Source of the DNA: an uncultured Bacteroidaceae bacterium | Lineage (GTDB): Bacteria > Bacteroidota > Bacteroidia > Bacteroidales > Bacteroidaceae | Reading direction: 5' to 3' | Length of the DNA: 64,000 nt | NCBI GenBank assembly: GCA_934293005.1 | Contig: CAKQYA010000010.1 | Span: 1-64,000 of the forward strand | Shown: positions 44,380 through 54,118 of the stretch, one piece after another | Layout: each line of letters starts with the position of its first letter | How positions within the stretch are numbered: position 1 is the stretch's first letter | Position numbers and translations under genes: made by a program | The notes under the pieces: generated by a model | The model's database searches: none | What the model saw: only the letters and a program-made list of their open reading frames with translations | Told to the model about the DNA's origin: nothing

Positions 44380-45738
44380 ATGAAATTAACTTATCTATGG
44401 ACATTGTCCCTTGCCGTCATGACGCTTGTATCATGCGATGAAGATACAGAGTCGCTTGGAATCAACATGATGCCTTCGTCCGATCTCGTCTGTAAAGAGT
44501 ATAAGACTTACGATGTGACAACAAGCTCATATGCAGTAGGTGACAAAGTACTCGCTCGCACAGAAAAATCATATCTTGGGCAATATACAGACTCTGAGAC
44601 AGGAACCACAGTAAAAAGCGACTTCATGGCGCAGTTTGGTTGCGATGAAAACTTCAGCCTGCCAGAAAAGATCGCAAACGACTCATGCTACAAAGTTGAC
44701 CTGCGTCTTTTCATATCCAACTATGTAGGCGACTCTCTTTCCACATTCAAGATTAGCGTCTACGAGCTTGACAAGCAGCTTGACCCAGAAGCAGACTATT
44801 ACACAGACATCAATCCTGAGGACTATTACGATTCTGGCAATAAGCCAATTGCAAGCAAGTGGTTCACAATCAATGACCGCACCATTACAGATTCCACAAG
44901 ATGGTCATCAAGCTACAACAACAACATCCGATTAAGTCTTCCTGCAGAAATAGGCACAAGAATCATACGCGACTACCGTAAAAACCCAAACCACTTTGCC
45001 AACACATCTGAGTGGCTTAAGAGCGGCAACCCATGTAGCAAGGGGCTATACTTCAAACTTGAATATGGCGATGGAGCCATGGCATACATCGACATTGTGC
45101 AACTCAACATGTACTTCACATACTACGATGAAGAGTACAAGAAAGACACCACTGGTGTATGTTCATTCGCTGCCACTGACGCTGTTGTTCAGGCTACACG
45201 TTTTGAAAACTCCAACCTTGACAAGCTTCTTAACGACAATAGCGCCACTTATATCAAAAGTCCCGCAGGCATATTCACAATGGCAACCATCCCTGCAGAC
45301 CAGATAAGCACTAAAGACACCATCAATTCAGCCAAGTTGACATTCACACGCTACAATGATGCAACACAAAGTCCATTCAGACTTAGCATACCTCAGACAG
45401 TGCTCCTTGTTCGCCTCGACGACTACCTAAACGGTTTCTTTGAGAACTACAAAGTCAACGACAGCAAAGAGTCGTACCTTGCCACGTTCAACAGTTCGAC
45501 CAACTCATACGTATTCAGCAATGTCTCACGGCTCATCACACGTATGGTCAAAGAAAAAAATCAAGGTAAAGCCAATGAAAACTGGAACAAAGTGCTACTT
45601 ATCCCAGTATCTAAAACAACAGACTCAAATGGAAACATCGTGAAGCTGAACCACGATTTCAGTATGAGTTATGCCAAACTGGTAGGAGGGCAAAACAATC
45701 CAATAAAATTGGAAGTGATTTACACAAAGTTTAAATAA
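44380..45738 (+). CDS. DUF4270 lipoprotein
   Basis: This 452-aa predicted outer-membrane lipoprotein has the signal peptide MKLTYLWTLSLAVMTLVSC with lipid-modified Cys19, followed by DEDTESLGINMMP. DUF4270 fills most of the mature part, with beta-rich segments such as VKSDFMAQFGCDENF and TFTRYNDATQSPFRLSIPQTV. No reaction is known. The frame is open 13 codons upstream into the end of the previous gene, but the lipoprotein signal fixes the start. It ends the transcript with a very strong terminator. Confidence 0.88.
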   Translation: MKLTYLWTLSLAVMTLVSCDEDTESLGINMMPSSDLVCKEYKTYDVTTSSYAVGDKVLARTEKSYLGQYTDSETGTTVKSDFMAQFGCDENFSLPEKIANDSCYKVDLRLFISNYVGDSLSTFKISVYELDKQLDPEADYYTDINPEDYYDSGNKPIASKWFTINDRTITDSTRWSSSYNNNIRLSLPAEIGTRIIRDYRKNPNHFANTSEWLKSGNPCSKGLYFKLEYGDGAMAYIDIVQLNMYFTYYDEEYKKDTTGVCSFAATDAVVQATRFENSNLDKLLNDNSATYIKSPAGIFTMATIPADQISTKDTINSAKLTFTRYNDATQSPFRLSIPQTVLLVRLDDYLNGFFENYKVNDSKESYLATFNSSTNSYVFSNVSRLITRMVKEKNQGKANENWNKVLLIPVSKTTDSNGNIVKLNHDFSMSYAKLVGGQNNPIKLEVIYTKFK

Positions 45739-45758
45739 ACTTTCAAATTTCCAAAGAC

Positions 45759-45813
45759 TTAATAAAAAGACATGCGCACTCATGAAAAATGAGTGCGCAT
45801 GTCTTTTTATTAA
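45759..45813. terminator. Very strong bidirectional terminator
   Basis: A perfect 25-bp stem (outer part TTAATAAAAAGAC, inner part ATGCGCACTCAT) has a 5-nt loop GAAAA. Because the stem base is T-rich on one side and A-rich on the other, it has the A/T tracts for termination in both directions. It lies 21 bp after the DUF4270 stop and in the 317-bp interval between convergent genes. Confidence 0.93.
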
Positions 45814-46014
45814 GCCCCAATCTATCATTAGATTTCAAATCTTGTTAGTGTTTGTTTCGAACAGGTTGCGACAGCCATCGTTGAAGGCATAGCGGACTGT
45901 GTCGAAACGCAAATGGAAGCAAGATGCAGAAAAGAAACGCTGACAAGATTTGAAAAGAAGCAATAATGTCATCACAATCTTCCCATTTCGGTCAAATGAA
46001 CGATTTGGGTTAAG
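45812..46014. repeat. Two copies of the dispersed 25-bp motif around a gene end
   Basis: 45812-45836 holds an inverse copy (on the minus strand ATCTAATGATAGATTGGGG), directly adjoining the terminator stem. 45991-46014 holds a direct copy, GTCAAATGAACGATTTGGGTT plus AAG. Nothing else was found between the terminator and nspC; a 75-codon minus frame across it is not convincing. Confidence 0.5.
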
Positions 46015-46055
46015 TAACCAAATGTGAAAAGTAACGGCATATGCACACATGCACG

Positions 46056-47225
46056 TCAGCACATTCTGTCACGATAATCTTCATATGTATATTGGCGGAA
46101 TAGTTCAAAAGACCCATCACAATGCAACATTCCAATGGATGGATGCCCAATGCCATTGAACATAGTAGTTTTAACCGTAGTGTAATGAATCATATCCTCA
46201 AATATCAGCGACTCACCCACTTCAAGGTCATGGTCAAATTCCCATAGGCCCATAAAGTCGCCAGACAAGCACGAATTACCTCCTATGCGATAAACATGGC
46301 TGCTGCATGGTTTCACATCCGACGCCTCGTCTGCAACAGTGACAGCGTGACGTATTGTTGGATGATAAGGCATCTCCAAACAATCTGGCATATGGCATGT
46401 GAAACTTGCATTTATTATGGCAGTCTTCACATTATTATTCTCTACCACATCCACAACGCGAGCAACCAACGGACCTGTTTGCCATACAAAAGCACTGCCA
46501 GGTTCAAGAATAACCTTGAGATGAGGATAACGTTCATGAAATGCACGCAAGGTATCAACAAGAAGCTCCACATCATAGTCCTTGCGTGTCATCAAATGCC
46601 CGCCGCCAAAATTGATCCACCTAATCTGTTTAAACCATTTTGAAAACTTTTCTTCAATATGACTAAGTGTGCGTACAAAAGCATCACTGCCCGACTCACA
46701 ATGACAATGCACATGAAAGCCCTCAATGCCTTCTGGCAAATTTTCGCCAAGGCAACTTGACAAAACGCCGAAACGAGAACCAGGAGCGCATGGATTATAC
46801 AGTTCTGTCTCTATCTCACTGTATTCAGGATTAACACGCAGACCGACAGAGGCACGACCTTTCACACGAGAATAAAACCTGTCATACTGCGAAAGCGAAT
46901 TGAACGTGATGTGGCTTGAGCATTCTACAATATCGTCAAATTCTTCATCTGTATAAGCAGGAGAATATGTGTGTGCTTTGCTGCCAAACTCATTTTTAGC
47001 CAACATAGCCTCATATAGAGAAGAAGCTGTAGTGTGAGAGATATATTCACGGAAAATAGGAAAACTTTTCCACAAGGCAAAAGCCTTAAAAGCTAAAATT
47101 ATTTCCACATCAGCCCGTTTAGCGACATCTGCAATAAGGGTCAGATTGCGTCTCAAAAGTTCTTCCTCTATTATATAACAAGGCGAAGGAAAGTTATGGA
47201 TATTCTTTTCTAATAATGTCATCAT
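46056..47225 (-). CDS. nspC: Carboxynorspermidine/carboxyspermidine decarboxylase
   Basis: This PLP enzyme of the alanine-racemase-like fold III group decarboxylates carboxy(nor)spermidine in the alternative polyamine pathway. The 389-aa protein starts with FPSPCYIIEEELLRRNL, has the PLP lysine at residue 47 in LAFKAFALW, and shows the characteristic FGVLSSCL, HVHCHCESGS, INFGGGHLMTRKDYD, LEPGSAF and NASFTCHMPDCLEMPY segments. Its ATG overlaps the helicase stop by ATGA, so it is translationally coupled to it. The partner carboxyspermidine dehydrogenase is not in the window. Confidence 0.96.
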   Translation of the reverse strand: MMTLLEKNIHNFPSPCYIIEEELLRRNLTLIADVAKRADVEIILAFKAFALWKSFPIFREYISHTTASSLYEAMLAKNEFGSKAHTYSPAYTDEEFDDIVECSSHITFNSLSQYDRFYSRVKGRASVGLRVNPEYSEIETELYNPCAPGSRFGVLSSCLGENLPEGIEGFHVHCHCESGSDAFVRTLSHIEEKFSKWFKQIRWINFGGGHLMTRKDYDVELLVDTLRAFHERYPHLKVILEPGSAFVWQTGPLVARVVDVVENNNVKTAIINASFTCHMPDCLEMPYHPTIRHAVTVADEASDVKPCSSHVYRIGGNSCLSGDFMGLWEFDHDLEVGESLIFEDMIHYTTVKTTMFNGIGHPSIGMLHCDGSFELFRQYTYEDYRDRMC

Positions 47226-49561
47226 TGTTTTATTATAGTATACTTCGCAAATTTCAGCAATAGTTGCTTCTCTCCAAGATTATCAAAACGAACGGTAGCT
47301 TTAGTAGCATCGCCAACACCTGTAATATCCATCACCTCACCATGACCAAACCTATTATGCTCTATATGCGAGCCCACAGCTAATGGACAGGCCATATCCG
47401 ATACAGAAGAAGCCGACACGGCATCACCGTGCTCAGGTCTCGTTGCATAAGGCGATGAAGGCAATGTTCCAGACACAGATGATGAAGGCTTGGGCTCATA
47501 GCCAGAACCTCCATTAAAGCCTGGTCTTATGGAAGCACGACGTTTCCATGGCAATTCAATTTCATCTGAGACACGTCTTGACGGGAAGAGTGTCTGTTTT
47601 CGGTCAAGATAAACAGAATCTATATCGGCAATGAAACGGCTTGGAGCTGAAAACTCCATCTTGCCATATCGGAAACGGCACTTTGCGTAAATAAGCCAAC
47701 ACGTTTCCTTAGCACGCGTGATGGCCACATAGAAGAGACGTCTCTCCTCCTCCATTTCTCGCGGATTGCCAGATATCATCTGACTTGGAAACAGTCCTTC
47801 TTCAAGTCCAACCACAAAAACCGACGCAAATTCAAGACCTTTAGCTGAGTGTATTGTCATAAGCGACACTTTGTTGTCATCATTGTCCTTTTCGCCATCC
47901 ACATCGCTCAAGAGTGACACCTCATATAGATAATCCCTTAGCAGCACATTACCATCACCTTCTTCTTTGCGAATGTCACAGAAGTCGTGCATGCCGTTGA
48001 CCATTTCCTCCACATTTTCCTGTCGTGAGAGATTCTCAGGAGAAGCATCCTGATATATGTCATTCAGCATTCCGCTCTGTTTAATAATCATAGGTCCAAT
48101 CTCATTCACTGGCAATTTATCAGCCAAGTGTGAAAAATGGTCTATCATTTCCCTGAAAGCCCCGATCTTGTTCATCGTGCCTTTAGACAATCCAAGTTGA
48201 TACCTATCTGATTCATTTATAACATTCCACACACTCGTGTCGTTATCATGAGCACAAGCCATAATCTTGCCGACCGTAGTCTGCCCTATGCCACGAGCAG
48301 GATAATTAATGATTCGTTTAAAAGCCTCCTCGTCATTTGGATTCACAATCAAACGGAAATAAGCTATCACGTCCTTTATCTCCTTGCGCTGATAAAACGA
48401 CAAACCACCAAAGATTCGGTAAGGAATCTGCTGTTTGCGCAATTCTTCCTCCAAAACACGGCTTTGTGCATTAGTGCGGTAAAGCACGGCAAAATCTGAA
48501 TAAGCGCAACCTGCAGCAGCTTTCTTCGTCCGAATCGTGTTAGCCACAACCACAGCCTCTTCCTTATCCGAACTTGTGTCAATGACATGCAACTTGTCAC
48601 CTCTTTCATTATGAGAAAAAACATCCTTGCGTATCTGACGGCTGTTTTTTCTAATCAAGCTATTAGCAGCCTCAACAATATTCTGTGTCGAACGATAATT
48701 CTGTTCCAGTTTAAAAAGTTTGGCATCTTGATATATTTTGCAGAAAGTGAGGATATTGTCGATATTGGCACCACGAAAACTGTAAATGCTTTGGGCATCA
48801 TCTCCAACCACACACACGCGCTGATGCCCCGAAGTGAGTTGCCATACAATTTGATGTTGCGCAAAGTTGGTGTCCTGATACTCGTCTACAAGAACATACT
48901 TGAAATGGTCAGCCCATCTTTCCAGCACATCAGGGTTCTGTTTAAACAACAGATAAGTGTACAAAAGGATGTCATCAAAATCCATAGCATCGCTTTGACG
49001 GCACCTTCTTGCATATGCCGAGAAAACCAGATGCATAGCAGGCAGGCCATCTCTTGCATTGCTTTGTCTTATGGAATGATTGTCCGCATATTGTTCAGCA
49101 GTCACAAGCTGGTTCTTTGCATTACTGATGATGCCCATCACATTGCTTGGCTTATACTTCTTGTCATCGAGCTTTATCTCTTTGATAATAGCCTTCAACA
49201 GGCTCTTGCTATCAGCAGCATCATAGATAGTGAAATTGGCAGAAAAGCCAATCCGTTCATGTTCAGTTCTGAGTATTCGCAAGAATATGCTATGAAAAGT
49301 GCCCATCCACAGCCGTCTTGCATATTCTGCGCCAACAATATCAGCTATGCGCATTTTCATCTCGCCTGCAGCCTTATTCGTAAAAGTGAGGGCTAAGATG
49401 TTCCACGGTTCATAACCGTGCTCCATGAGATACGCTATCTTGTAAGTAAGCACCCTCGTCTTGCCCGAACCTGCACCTGCAATGACAAGAGCAGGTCCAT
49501 CGCAATATTCCACAGCAGCTCTTTGGGGAGGGTTGAATGTGTCGAGATATGAGTTGTTCAT
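47222..49561 (-). CDS. UvrD/PcrA-type ATP-dependent DNA helicase (superfamily 1A)
   Basis: This 3'-5' DNA helicase of the UvrD/PcrA/Rep group acts in repair and replication-fork maintenance. The 779-aa protein begins YLDTFNPPQRAAVEYCDGP, the Q-motif and Ia region. Walker A is AGAGSGKT at residues 28-35; Walker B follows as LVDEYQDTN, then GDDAQSIYSFRGA, EQNYRSTQNI, MTIHSAKGLEF and VAITRAKE. The C-terminal ~130 residues include a Ser/Pro-rich linker and a Tudor-like IEHNRFGHGEVMDI domain as in PcrA. An in-frame ATG seven codons upstream (49582) is possible, but homologues start near MNNSYLD. It is coupled to nspC downstream. Confidence 0.94.
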   Translation of the reverse strand: MNNSYLDTFNPPQRAAVEYCDGPALVIAGAGSGKTRVLTYKIAYLMEHGYEPWNILALTFTNKAAGEMKMRIADIVGAEYARRLWMGTFHSIFLRILRTEHERIGFSANFTIYDAADSKSLLKAIIKEIKLDDKKYKPSNVMGIISNAKNQLVTAEQYADNHSIRQSNARDGLPAMHLVFSAYARRCRQSDAMDFDDILLYTYLLFKQNPDVLERWADHFKYVLVDEYQDTNFAQHQIVWQLTSGHQRVCVVGDDAQSIYSFRGANIDNILTFCKIYQDAKLFKLEQNYRSTQNIVEAANSLIRKNSRQIRKDVFSHNERGDKLHVIDTSSDKEEAVVVANTIRTKKAAAGCAYSDFAVLYRTNAQSRVLEEELRKQQIPYRIFGGLSFYQRKEIKDVIAYFRLIVNPNDEEAFKRIINYPARGIGQTTVGKIMACAHDNDTSVWNVINESDRYQLGLSKGTMNKIGAFREMIDHFSHLADKLPVNEIGPMIIKQSGMLNDIYQDASPENLSRQENVEEMVNGMHDFCDIRKEEGDGNVLLRDYLYEVSLLSDVDGEKDNDDNKVSLMTIHSAKGLEFASVFVVGLEEGLFPSQMISGNPREMEEERRLFYVAITRAKETCWLIYAKCRFRYGKMEFSAPSRFIADIDSVYLDRKQTLFPSRRVSDEIELPWKRRASIRPGFNGGSGYEPKPSSSVSGTLPSSPYATRPEHGDAVSASSVSDMACPLAVGSHIEHNRFGHGEVMDITGVGDATKATVRFDNLGEKQLLLKFAKYTIIKQ

Positions 49562-49619
49562 CAATTTTTTGTAAAGCAACATAGCTCCATCTGGCCATGA
49601 TGCTTAAATTCATATGGGT

Positions 49620-50030
49620 TTATTTCTGTTTCTTAAAAATCACCTCCTTGGGAAGTTTCACATATTTTCTGTTGCTTACAGTTTTAATATTCTGTTCACC
49701 ACCAACAAGCTTTAAGATGAGGTCTCCATCATTAGTGAGAATCAGTTCCACATCCTGTCCGTCATTGCCATTGTCACTCACCATACGCACAACAGCCTTT
49801 TTTTTATCAATCTTCTTCACTTTCAGCACAACCCATGTCGCATTGAGATTACCCTTCATGTAACCATAAGTTCCATCGATCCCAAGGTCTTCAATGGTAA
49901 TATCATTATTCTCCAAGTTTAGCATGAGTGATGCCTTAAGTTCATCTGAACGAAAGAAACCTTTGTAACCAGTTTGGCAAAAAACAGTAGCCGAGGTCAT
50001 GAACATTATGGCTGCACAAAGCATTTTCAT
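49620..50030 (-). CDS. Small secreted protein of unknown function
   Basis: The chosen ATG starts a signal peptide-like segment MKMLCAAIMFMTSATVFCQ; two further ATGs at 50048 and 50054 could extend it by six or eight residues. The mature part (about 117 aa) is beta-rich: GFFRSDELKASLMLNLENND, GTYGYMKGNLNATWVVLKV, AVVRMVSDNGNDGQDVELIL. It ends in a basic KEVIFKKQK. I do not recognise a family. It lies 58 bp upstream of the helicase start on the same strand and may share its transcript. Confidence 0.65.
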   Translation of the reverse strand: MKMLCAAIMFMTSATVFCQTGYKGFFRSDELKASLMLNLENNDITIEDLGIDGTYGYMKGNLNATWVVLKVKKIDKKKAVVRMVSDNGNDGQDVELILTNDGDLILKLVGGEQNIKTVSNRKYVKLPKEVIFKKQK

Positions 50031-50117
50031 GCAAGATAAATGATTCATAAACATAACTTGATTCTAAATAAAACAATCACAGACAGCCTGCACCTCATGC
50101 ACAAAGCAGTCTTTTAA

Positions 50118-50125
50118 CAAAAATA
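50118..50125 (-). promoter_or_regulatory. Candidate -7 element for the minus-strand secreted-protein/helicase/nspC operon
   Basis: CAAAAATA on the plus strand is TATTTTTG on the minus. A second candidate CAAATTTA (TAAATTTG on the minus strand) lies at 50132-50139. Both are within AT-rich DNA, so only one of the two need be real. Confidence 0.4.
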
Positions 50126-50252
50126 ATCATACAAATTTATAACAAAAAGGGGAGACATGCATCATATTCCCAAAGTTTTTTGTTAATTTGCAGATTATTT
50201 TGCCATCATGCATCCACTTTATTATTAAAACAGGCAAATGAAACACTAATAA

Positions 50253-51089
50253 ATGATGAAAAAGATAAGACTCATAGCCATAGATCTCGATGGCACATTA
50301 GTGCGGAGCGACCAGACCATATCGTCCCACACCGCTGACATTGTTATACGGGCACAACAACAAGGAGTGAAAGTGGCAATTGTGTCTGGACGTCCCACCT
50401 TTGGAGCCGAGCCAGCTGCACGCATCTTGGAACTTGAAAAATATGGCGGTTACCTCGTAAGCTACAATGGAGCCGAAATATACGAATGCACTACAAAACA
50501 CATGCTCCATTCAGCCACATTGCCTCAAGATGTCTTACCAATCATATACAACACAGCATGCGAACACAACCTTGCACTTATGACCTATATAGGCAAAGAA
50601 GTCATCACTGAACGAACTAACATCGATGATAAATATATCCGCTATTCGTCCATGCGCAACAAAATGCCAATACGTCCTGTCAACAATTTTATGGAAGAAG
50701 CCACACAGCCCATCGTGAAATGCATCATCACAGGCGCACCAGACGAACTTGCAAGCATAGAAGTCCTGCTTAATAAGAGCCTGCATGGCCTTGCAGATGC
50801 ATACCGCAGCGAACCATTCTTCCTTGAGATAGTGCCATGCGGCATCAACAAGGCAGAGGGTATTTCTCGCCTTCTTTCTGCCACAGGCATCAGCCCTGAC
50901 GAAGTGATGGCCTTCGGCGACGGCTACAACGACATTCCCATGATTGAATATGCAGGTTTCGGAGTAGCCATGGGCAACGCACAAGATGCCGTGAAAGAAA
51001 AAGCCCAACACGTCACACTAAGCAACGATGAAGACGGAGTAGCCAAAGCTATCAACAAGTATGTTCTATCAACAAGTGGGTGCTCATAA
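50253..51089 (+). CDS. Cof-type HAD-IIB sugar-phosphate phosphatase
   Basis: This 278-aa soluble phosphatase of the Cof/HAD-IIB group hydrolyses small phosphorylated metabolites. Motif I is IDLDGTLV (Asp11 nucleophile, Asp13 acid), motif II VSGRP, motif III the Lys in GINKAEGISRLL, and motif IV FGDGYNDIPMIEYAG. The C2B cap lies between (~85-190). The substrate cannot be inferred. It is divergent from the secreted-protein/helicase operon; a weak promoter-like TTAATTTG stands about 65 bp upstream. Confidence 0.94.
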   Translation: MMKKIRLIAIDLDGTLVRSDQTISSHTADIVIRAQQQGVKVAIVSGRPTFGAEPAARILELEKYGGYLVSYNGAEIYECTTKHMLHSATLPQDVLPIIYNTACEHNLALMTYIGKEVITERTNIDDKYIRYSSMRNKMPIRPVNNFMEEATQPIVKCIITGAPDELASIEVLLNKSLHGLADAYRSEPFFLEIVPCGINKAEGISRLLSATGISPDEVMAFGDGYNDIPMIEYAGFGVAMGNAQDAVKEKAQHVTLSNDEDGVAKAINKYVLSTSGCS

Positions 51090-51615
51090 TCATTTTGACT
51101 CATCCAATAAATGCGTAGGCGTAGTGTCATTCTGTTCCCTTCCAAGGAACAAAGACACACCCACACATGCAAGCAACACGTTTCTCACCCGATAATCATA
51201 ATCTTACTATCTACATCAGCATCCTGTCAGACGGCCTTCAAGCTGTCCACCGAAAACATGCTTACAAGCAGCCTTGTCAACTACATTTCAAAGAATAAGG
51301 TGGAAAGAAATAATGCAAATGAAAAACACACCATTTAACAAAATGCAAGTGGGCAGCAAGCTACAGCAACGCTGCTCATTTTCCATAAAAATCGAACAAA
51401 AGCATGGAGAGCAAACATGCACTCAGCAACACAACTTTCACGCTTGCCATCAATTCAACGGCGATAGTTGACATTGTGTCAATGATGAAAGATCCTGCAT
51501 GCGTAAATGACAAATGGAAACAAAATAAATTAAGAATAATGCATTACGCAAATGATAAATAGGCAGCAAAAGGCATTTTTTCCGCAACTTGTTTTGCCAA
51601 AACGAATATAAAGAC
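51090..51615 (+). other. Long gene-free spacer upstream of glyA
   Basis: About 0.5 kb lacks a convincing gene. GTGTC-(4)-TGTTCC-(7)-GGAACA-(2)-GACAC at 51124-51158 folds as a two-part hairpin and may terminate the phosphatase gene. Two short frames (75 and 65 codons) cross the rest but have no start context, domain or typical composition. The remainder is AT-rich with several ATG-rich stretches and no recognisable RNA. Confidence 0.45.
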
Positions 51616-51623
51616 TACATTTG
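51593..51623 (+). promoter_or_regulatory. Promoter of glyA (-33 TTTG, -7 TACATTTG)
   Basis: TTTG at 51593-51596 and TACATTTG at 51616-51623 have 19-bp spacing, the Bacteroidota consensus arrangement. The leader would be about 55 nt. Confidence 0.75.
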
Positions 51624-51686
51624 CATTGTTTTTACTCATAAAAATTGACTGCAAATTAGTTTTACAAATACATACACAGAAAAAAA

Positions 51687-52967
51687 ATGGAACGAGACAA
51701 CGTTATTTTCTCCCTCATCGAAAAGGAGCACCAGCGTCAGCTGAAAGGTATCGAACTCATCGCCTCAGAGAACTTTGTGAGCGAGCAAGTGATGGAAGCT
51801 ATGGGCAGCTACTGCACAAACAAGTATGCAGAAGGCTATCCAGGACATCGCTACTATGGCGGATGCCAAGTAGTGGATGAGATTGAACAGCTCGCCATCG
51901 ACAGAGCTTGCCAACTCTTCGGCGCTGAATATGCCAACGTGCAGCCACACTCGGGCGCACAAGCTAATGCAGCCGTACTCCTCGCTGTGCTTAAGCCAGG
52001 CGATGTGTTCATGGGTCTGAATCTCGACCACGGAGGCCATCTCTCACATGGTTCGCTTGTTAACACCTCAGGCATCCTCTATAAGCCTGTAGGCTATAAT
52101 CTCAACAAAGAGACTGGACGTGTTGACTATGACGAGATGGAATCTCTTGCAAAAGAACACAAGCCAAAGCTCATCATAGGTGGAGGTTCAGCCTACAGCC
52201 GCGAGTGGGATTATGCCCGCATGCGCAAAATTGCAGACGAGGTCGGCGCTCTACTCATGATAGACATGGCACATCCAGCAGGACTTATCGCTGCAGGCCT
52301 CCTCGACAATCCAGTGAAATACGCTCATATCGTTACCACAACCACACATAAGACACTACGCGGTCCTCGTGGCGGTCTCATACTTCTTGGAAAAGATTTT
52401 GACAATCCATGGGGATACAAAACACCAAAGGGCATTGTCAAGAAGATGTCACAGCTTATCAACTCAGCTGTATTCCCAGGACAGCAAGGCGGTCCGCTTG
52501 AGCACGTCATAGCTGCTAAGGCAGTTGCCTTTGGCGAAGCTCTGAAGCCAGAATTCAAGGATTATGCCCTTCAGGTAAAGAAAAACGCATCCGTTCTCGC
52601 TGACGAACTCACTAAGCGCGGATTCACCATTGTGAGCGGCGGTACAGACAACCACTCTATGCTTGTCGACTTGCGCACAAAATACCCCGATTTGACAGGA
52701 AAGGTGGCTGAAAATGCTCTTGTAGCAGCCGACATCACCATCAACAAGAATATGGTGCCATTCGACACTCGCTCAGCTTTCCAGACATCAGGATTCCGTC
52801 TTGGCACACCTGCCATCACCACACGCGGCGCAAAAGAAGACCTTATGGTTCGCATCGCAGCATGGATTGAAGAAGTGCTCAATGCTCCAGAGGATGAAAC
52901 TGTCATCGCAAAAGTGAGAGGCGAAGTGAATGAGACCATGAAGGACTACCCTCTCTTCGCATGGTAA
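51687..52967 (+). CDS. glyA: Serine hydroxymethyltransferase
   Basis: This PLP enzyme converts serine and tetrahydrofolate to glycine and methylene-tetrahydrofolate, the main source of one-carbon units. The 426-aa protein has the conserved start LIEKEHQRQLKGIELIASENF, ANVQPHSGAQANAAV, the HGGHLSHG loop, IDMAHPAGLIAAG, and the Schiff-base lysine 222 in VTTTTHKTLRGPRGG. SAVFPGQQGGPLEHVIAAKA follows. It has a good promoter of its own and is followed after 98 bp by rlmN. Confidence 0.98.
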   Translation: MERDNVIFSLIEKEHQRQLKGIELIASENFVSEQVMEAMGSYCTNKYAEGYPGHRYYGGCQVVDEIEQLAIDRACQLFGAEYANVQPHSGAQANAAVLLAVLKPGDVFMGLNLDHGGHLSHGSLVNTSGILYKPVGYNLNKETGRVDYDEMESLAKEHKPKLIIGGGSAYSREWDYARMRKIADEVGALLMIDMAHPAGLIAAGLLDNPVKYAHIVTTTTHKTLRGPRGGLILLGKDFDNPWGYKTPKGIVKKMSQLINSAVFPGQQGGPLEHVIAAKAVAFGEALKPEFKDYALQVKKNASVLADELTKRGFTIVSGGTDNHSMLVDLRTKYPDLTGKVAENALVAADITINKNMVPFDTRSAFQTSGFRLGTPAITTRGAKEDLMVRIAAWIEEVLNAPEDETVIAKVRGEVNETMKDYPLFAW

Positions 52968-53065
52968 ACCATTATGTCGACATGCTTTGCTGCCTATGCA
53001 GCAATCAGCTCGGCTGAAGATGGCTAACAAAAAACAAGCATAGCCATATGCCAAGTACATAACAA

Positions 53066-54118
53066 ATGAACAAGACTCCATTATTAGGAATGACAATGAA
53101 AGAGTTGCAGGACATGTGCCTGCAACTCTCCATGCCTAAGTTCACAGCCAAGCAAATAGCACAATGGATATATGTGAAACATGCGCATGAAATAAGCGAA
53201 ATGACCAACATCTCGAAGGCAAACAGAGAGATGTTGGATTCTTCGTTTTGTGTGGGTTGCTCTTCTCCCGTGGAGACGACACGAAGCAAAGACGGTACTA
53301 TAAAGTTCCTTTTCTCAACATCTGACGGCAAATATGTTGAGACCGTATACATACCTGAAGCCGACAGGGCCACTTTGTGCGTGAGTTGTCAAGTGGGTTG
53401 CAAGATGAATTGTCTTTTCTGCCAGACAGGCAAGCAAGGATGGAACGGCAATCTCAGCGTGACCGACATATTGAACCAAGTGTACTCTGTGGACCAGATG
53501 ATTGAAGAGGAAGGACTTACGCCCTTGAGCAACATTGTGTATATGGGACAAGGAGAGCCATTAGACAATTGGGACAACGTGCTCAAGTCGACCCAACTGC
53601 TTACAGCCGACTATGGTTGGGCATGGAGTCCACGCCGAATCACCATATCCACAGTAGGACTGAAGAAAAACATGCGCCGTTTGCTTGAAGAATGCGAATG
53701 CCATATAGCAGTGTCGCTGCACACACCTATACACGAGCAACGTCTAAGCATGATGCCAGCAGAGAAGCAGTTTGCCATTGCCGACATCGTTGAGATGCTT
53801 AAAGAATACGACTGGAGCCACCAACGGCGTCTGACATTCGAATACACCATGTTTGGCGGCACCAACGACACTCCATTGCATGCCCGCGAACTCACAAAAC
53901 TCCTCAATGGCCTCTTCTGCCGTGTGAATCTAATCAGATGGCACCGCGTGCCAGACGTGCCCTTATCAGAAGTAGAAATGTCATCAATGGAACATTTTCG
54001 CGACTACATGAACAGCCATGGCATAACAACAACCATACGCGCTTCAAGAGGTCAGGACATATGGGCGGCATGCGGTCTGTTATCCACTAACAAGCAACTT
54101 GAAAATCAGCAACAATGA
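53066..54118 (+). CDS. rlmN: 23S rRNA (adenine2503-C2)-methyltransferase / tRNA methyltransferase RlmN
   Basis: This radical SAM enzyme methylates C2 of A2503 in 23S rRNA and A37 in some tRNAs. The 350-aa protein has the 4Fe-4S motif C112-xxx-C116-xx-C119 (GCKMNCLFCQTG), the preceding ATLCVSCQVGC, the SAM-proximal MGQGEPLDNWDNV, ITISTVGL and AVSLHTP. The C-terminal RASRGQDIWAACGLL holds the methyl-carrying Cys. The stop codon overlaps the start of the DUF4837 gene by four bases (ATGA), so the two are translationally coupled. Confidence 0.97.
   Translation: MNKTPLLGMTMKELQDMCLQLSMPKFTAKQIAQWIYVKHAHEISEMTNISKANREMLDSSFCVGCSSPVETTRSKDGTIKFLFSTSDGKYVETVYIPEADRATLCVSCQVGCKMNCLFCQTGKQGWNGNLSVTDILNQVYSVDQMIEEEGLTPLSNIVYMGQGEPLDNWDNVLKSTQLLTADYGWAWSPRRITISTVGLKKNMRRLLEECECHIAVSLHTPIHEQRLSMMPAEKQFAIADIVEMLKEYDWSHQRRLTFEYTMFGGTNDTPLHARELTKLLNGLFCRVNLIRWHRVPDVPLSEVEMSSMEHFRDYMNSHGITTTIRASRGQDIWAACGLLSTNKQLENQQQ

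Noticed and set aside
48587..49396. Plus-strand frame of 269 codons opposite the helicase gene
   Set aside because: The helicase motifs on the minus strand are complete; this frame has no family features.
51111..51338. 75-codon frame upstream of glyA
   Set aside because: It begins at a hairpin, is His/Thr/Ser-rich in an unpatterned way, and has no domain or start context.
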